Source of the DNA: Dromaius novaehollandiae
Lineage: Eukaryota > Chordata > Aves > Casuariiformes > Dromaiidae
NCBI RefSeq assembly: GCF_036370855.1
Contig: NC_088132.1
Coordinates: 62,162,841 to 62,226,840 of the forward strand
Direction of reading: 5' to 3'
Length of the DNA: 64,000 bases
The notes below the pieces were generated by a model that saw only the letters and a list, made by a program, of their open reading frames with translations, ran no database searches and had not been told where the DNA came from. Positions 62,469-64,000 of this stretch are shown here, one piece after another (position 1 is the first letter of the stretch; the number at the start of each line of letters is the position of its first letter). The position numbers and the translations under genes were made by a program.

Positions 62469-64000
62469 CTAAAAACAATAGTTAAGTTTGTTACACTAGA
62501 AAGAAATTTGGCGAAAGGAAATATATTGAACATGTTCCGTCCCATCATAGAAGATGAAAAGAAATACATGGAAGGCAGAATTTTTCAAAAACAGACTTAG
62601 AAGTTTGTATTTCTGACATGAAAATCTTCAGAAATTAGGGGAAAGGGGAATAAAATCAAAATGTTAACAAAGTTTAATTTAATTCATATTCATTAAAATT
62701 TTCCAGTCAGTCATCTTAGTGAATACTGAAAAACTGAATATTCTACATAAAGAAAACAAGTTAAAATAGTGGAAGAAGGAAGTCACAAGGGGAGAACTGT
62801 AGTTTCTAGTACGTTTTAGCACCTACAGAAAACTCTAGTTTGCTGTCAGGGCCCTTTGTTGTGCATCGCATCACAGACAGACAACAATTTTTTTTTAAAA
62901 AAAGAACAGAAATTGCATTTAATACGTTTCAGGAAATCAAAATTCAATTTGTCCTTTGGAAAAGAAGTGGAATAAACATGAAGGGAAAAAAATCAAAAAA
63001 AATATGTAGCAGTTAATATATGAGAAGAATGCACAACATGGTTTTACATACTGGGGCAACACACAGGGCTTATTCTTTAGATATGAATAGTGCACAATCA
63101 AAGGGGAAAGCAAACAGTATGTTGGAATTAATGTTTTAGCAAGACAGTACGGTTCCTTATGCCGTGCCTTTGATTTCTTTTTAAATATACTACAGAGCTT
63201 AATCGAATTCCACATAAACACGGAAAAAGTATGCTATGAAAGGATATTTAGGTGGAAGGACTGACCAGTAGGAAGCTCTAAGAATCACACAGTACATTCT
63301 TAGAAAATAGAGCCCAGGAAGAAGAACTAGATGCTAAAATGAGAAACACAGCAAACACCATGGAGAGGTACTTCAGACAGCAGAGACTCTTGAGAAAAAT
63401 AAGGTAGGATAGTAAGGATTTTTCTTTTTTATCTTTGACTAGCATTTCCACAAACTGGGTTTTAATTCTTGTTGAACATTAAAGGAATCAGCTACAGCTG
63501 ACAATCAGCAGTGTGGTAAAAACGTCCATCAGAGGATGCCTCTCAGTCAGAAGACATAGTGGGAACACATTATGGCTCTTTCCCAGCCAGTGCACTGGGG
63601 TTTCACTTCCATGAAAATCAAGATGTGGGGAAAGAAGAATGATGTGTAGCCAGATTTCTAAATGCAGAGAAAGGCAAATTCACCTGAAATGAGTATTATG
63701 TGTATGGAAAACAACATTCGAAAACACTTGAGTGTTAAATACAAAGGATGGGCTTCCCAGGATACTTCTAACTCCCTAGTAAGAGATGAAGCTATACTGG
63801 AAAAATGCAAACAAAATGACGTTAGAGCCTAGAACAGACACTGCATAGATATTAAAAGTCCTAATCAGCAGCGAAGAGACGTAAAACATTCTAATTCTCA
63901 CCCTCCAAGAAAATCTTTTTTTTCTGTATGGGAATAAACATAATACCATAACATGAAAAGGTGAAATGTCATGCTGTGTTTATTTAATGATATTGCTAAT
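62469..64000 (-). other. KIF2A intron (partial)
   Basis: AT-rich sequence upstream of the third-from-last exon. The preceding exon, expected to end with a DDLKLLCEQN-like segment, was not found and should lie beyond 64000. Confidence 0.6.

Overview
The window is avian-type vertebrate genomic DNA. It is AT-rich, intron-dominated and has two sharp CpG islands. A 5'-truncated CR1 LINE, the characteristic retroposon of birds and other sauropsids, sits in one intron. I recognise three conserved genes by reading splice-bounded exons against the protein families as I remember them; no search was run. The order, IPO11 (minus), DIMT1 (plus), KIF2A (minus), is the same block and relative orientation that I recall for human chromosome 5q12.

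Region by region. Positions 1-46.3 kb hold the 5' two-thirds of IPO11 (importin-11) on the minus strand: 18 coding exons from the ATG at 37417 down to 1661. They give 594 in-frame codons with no stop; the rest of the gene lies left of the window. A GC-rich, presumably non-coding first exon lies near 46.1 kb and a candidate second 5'UTR exon near 45.2 kb. Intron 6 carries the antisense CR1 copy (about 19.12-21.92 kb). Intron 16 (3115-2936) has the splice signals of a U12-type AT-AC minor-spliceosome intron. Positions 46.3-48.0 kb are the spacer between the divergent IPO11 and DIMT1 starts. Positions 48.28-54.02 kb hold all of DIMT1, the 18S rRNA N6,N6-dimethyladenosine methyltransferase, as 12 coding exons for 308 residues. 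Positions 54.0-57.4 kb are the convergent DIMT1/KIF2A 3' space. Positions 57.4-64 kb hold the last three coding exons (107 residues) and 3'UTR of KIF2A, a kinesin-13 microtubule depolymerase, on the minus strand.

The three genes are housekeeping-type and are not obviously one pathway: nuclear import (IPO11), ribosome biogenesis (DIMT1) and microtubule depolymerisation (KIF2A). Both promoters are TATA-less CpG islands. The IPO11 island holds a perfect CRE palindrome, an NRF1-like site and a GC box; the DIMT1 island holds a ZNF143/SBS-like composite site. Apart from exons, the introns contain microsatellites, homopolymer tracts, two short tandem duplications and old repeat remnants.

I see no mobile defence system, CRISPR array, tRNA or rRNA gene. 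The most notable observations are the AT-AC intron of IPO11 and an unrecognised coding-like remnant between IPO11 and DIMT1.
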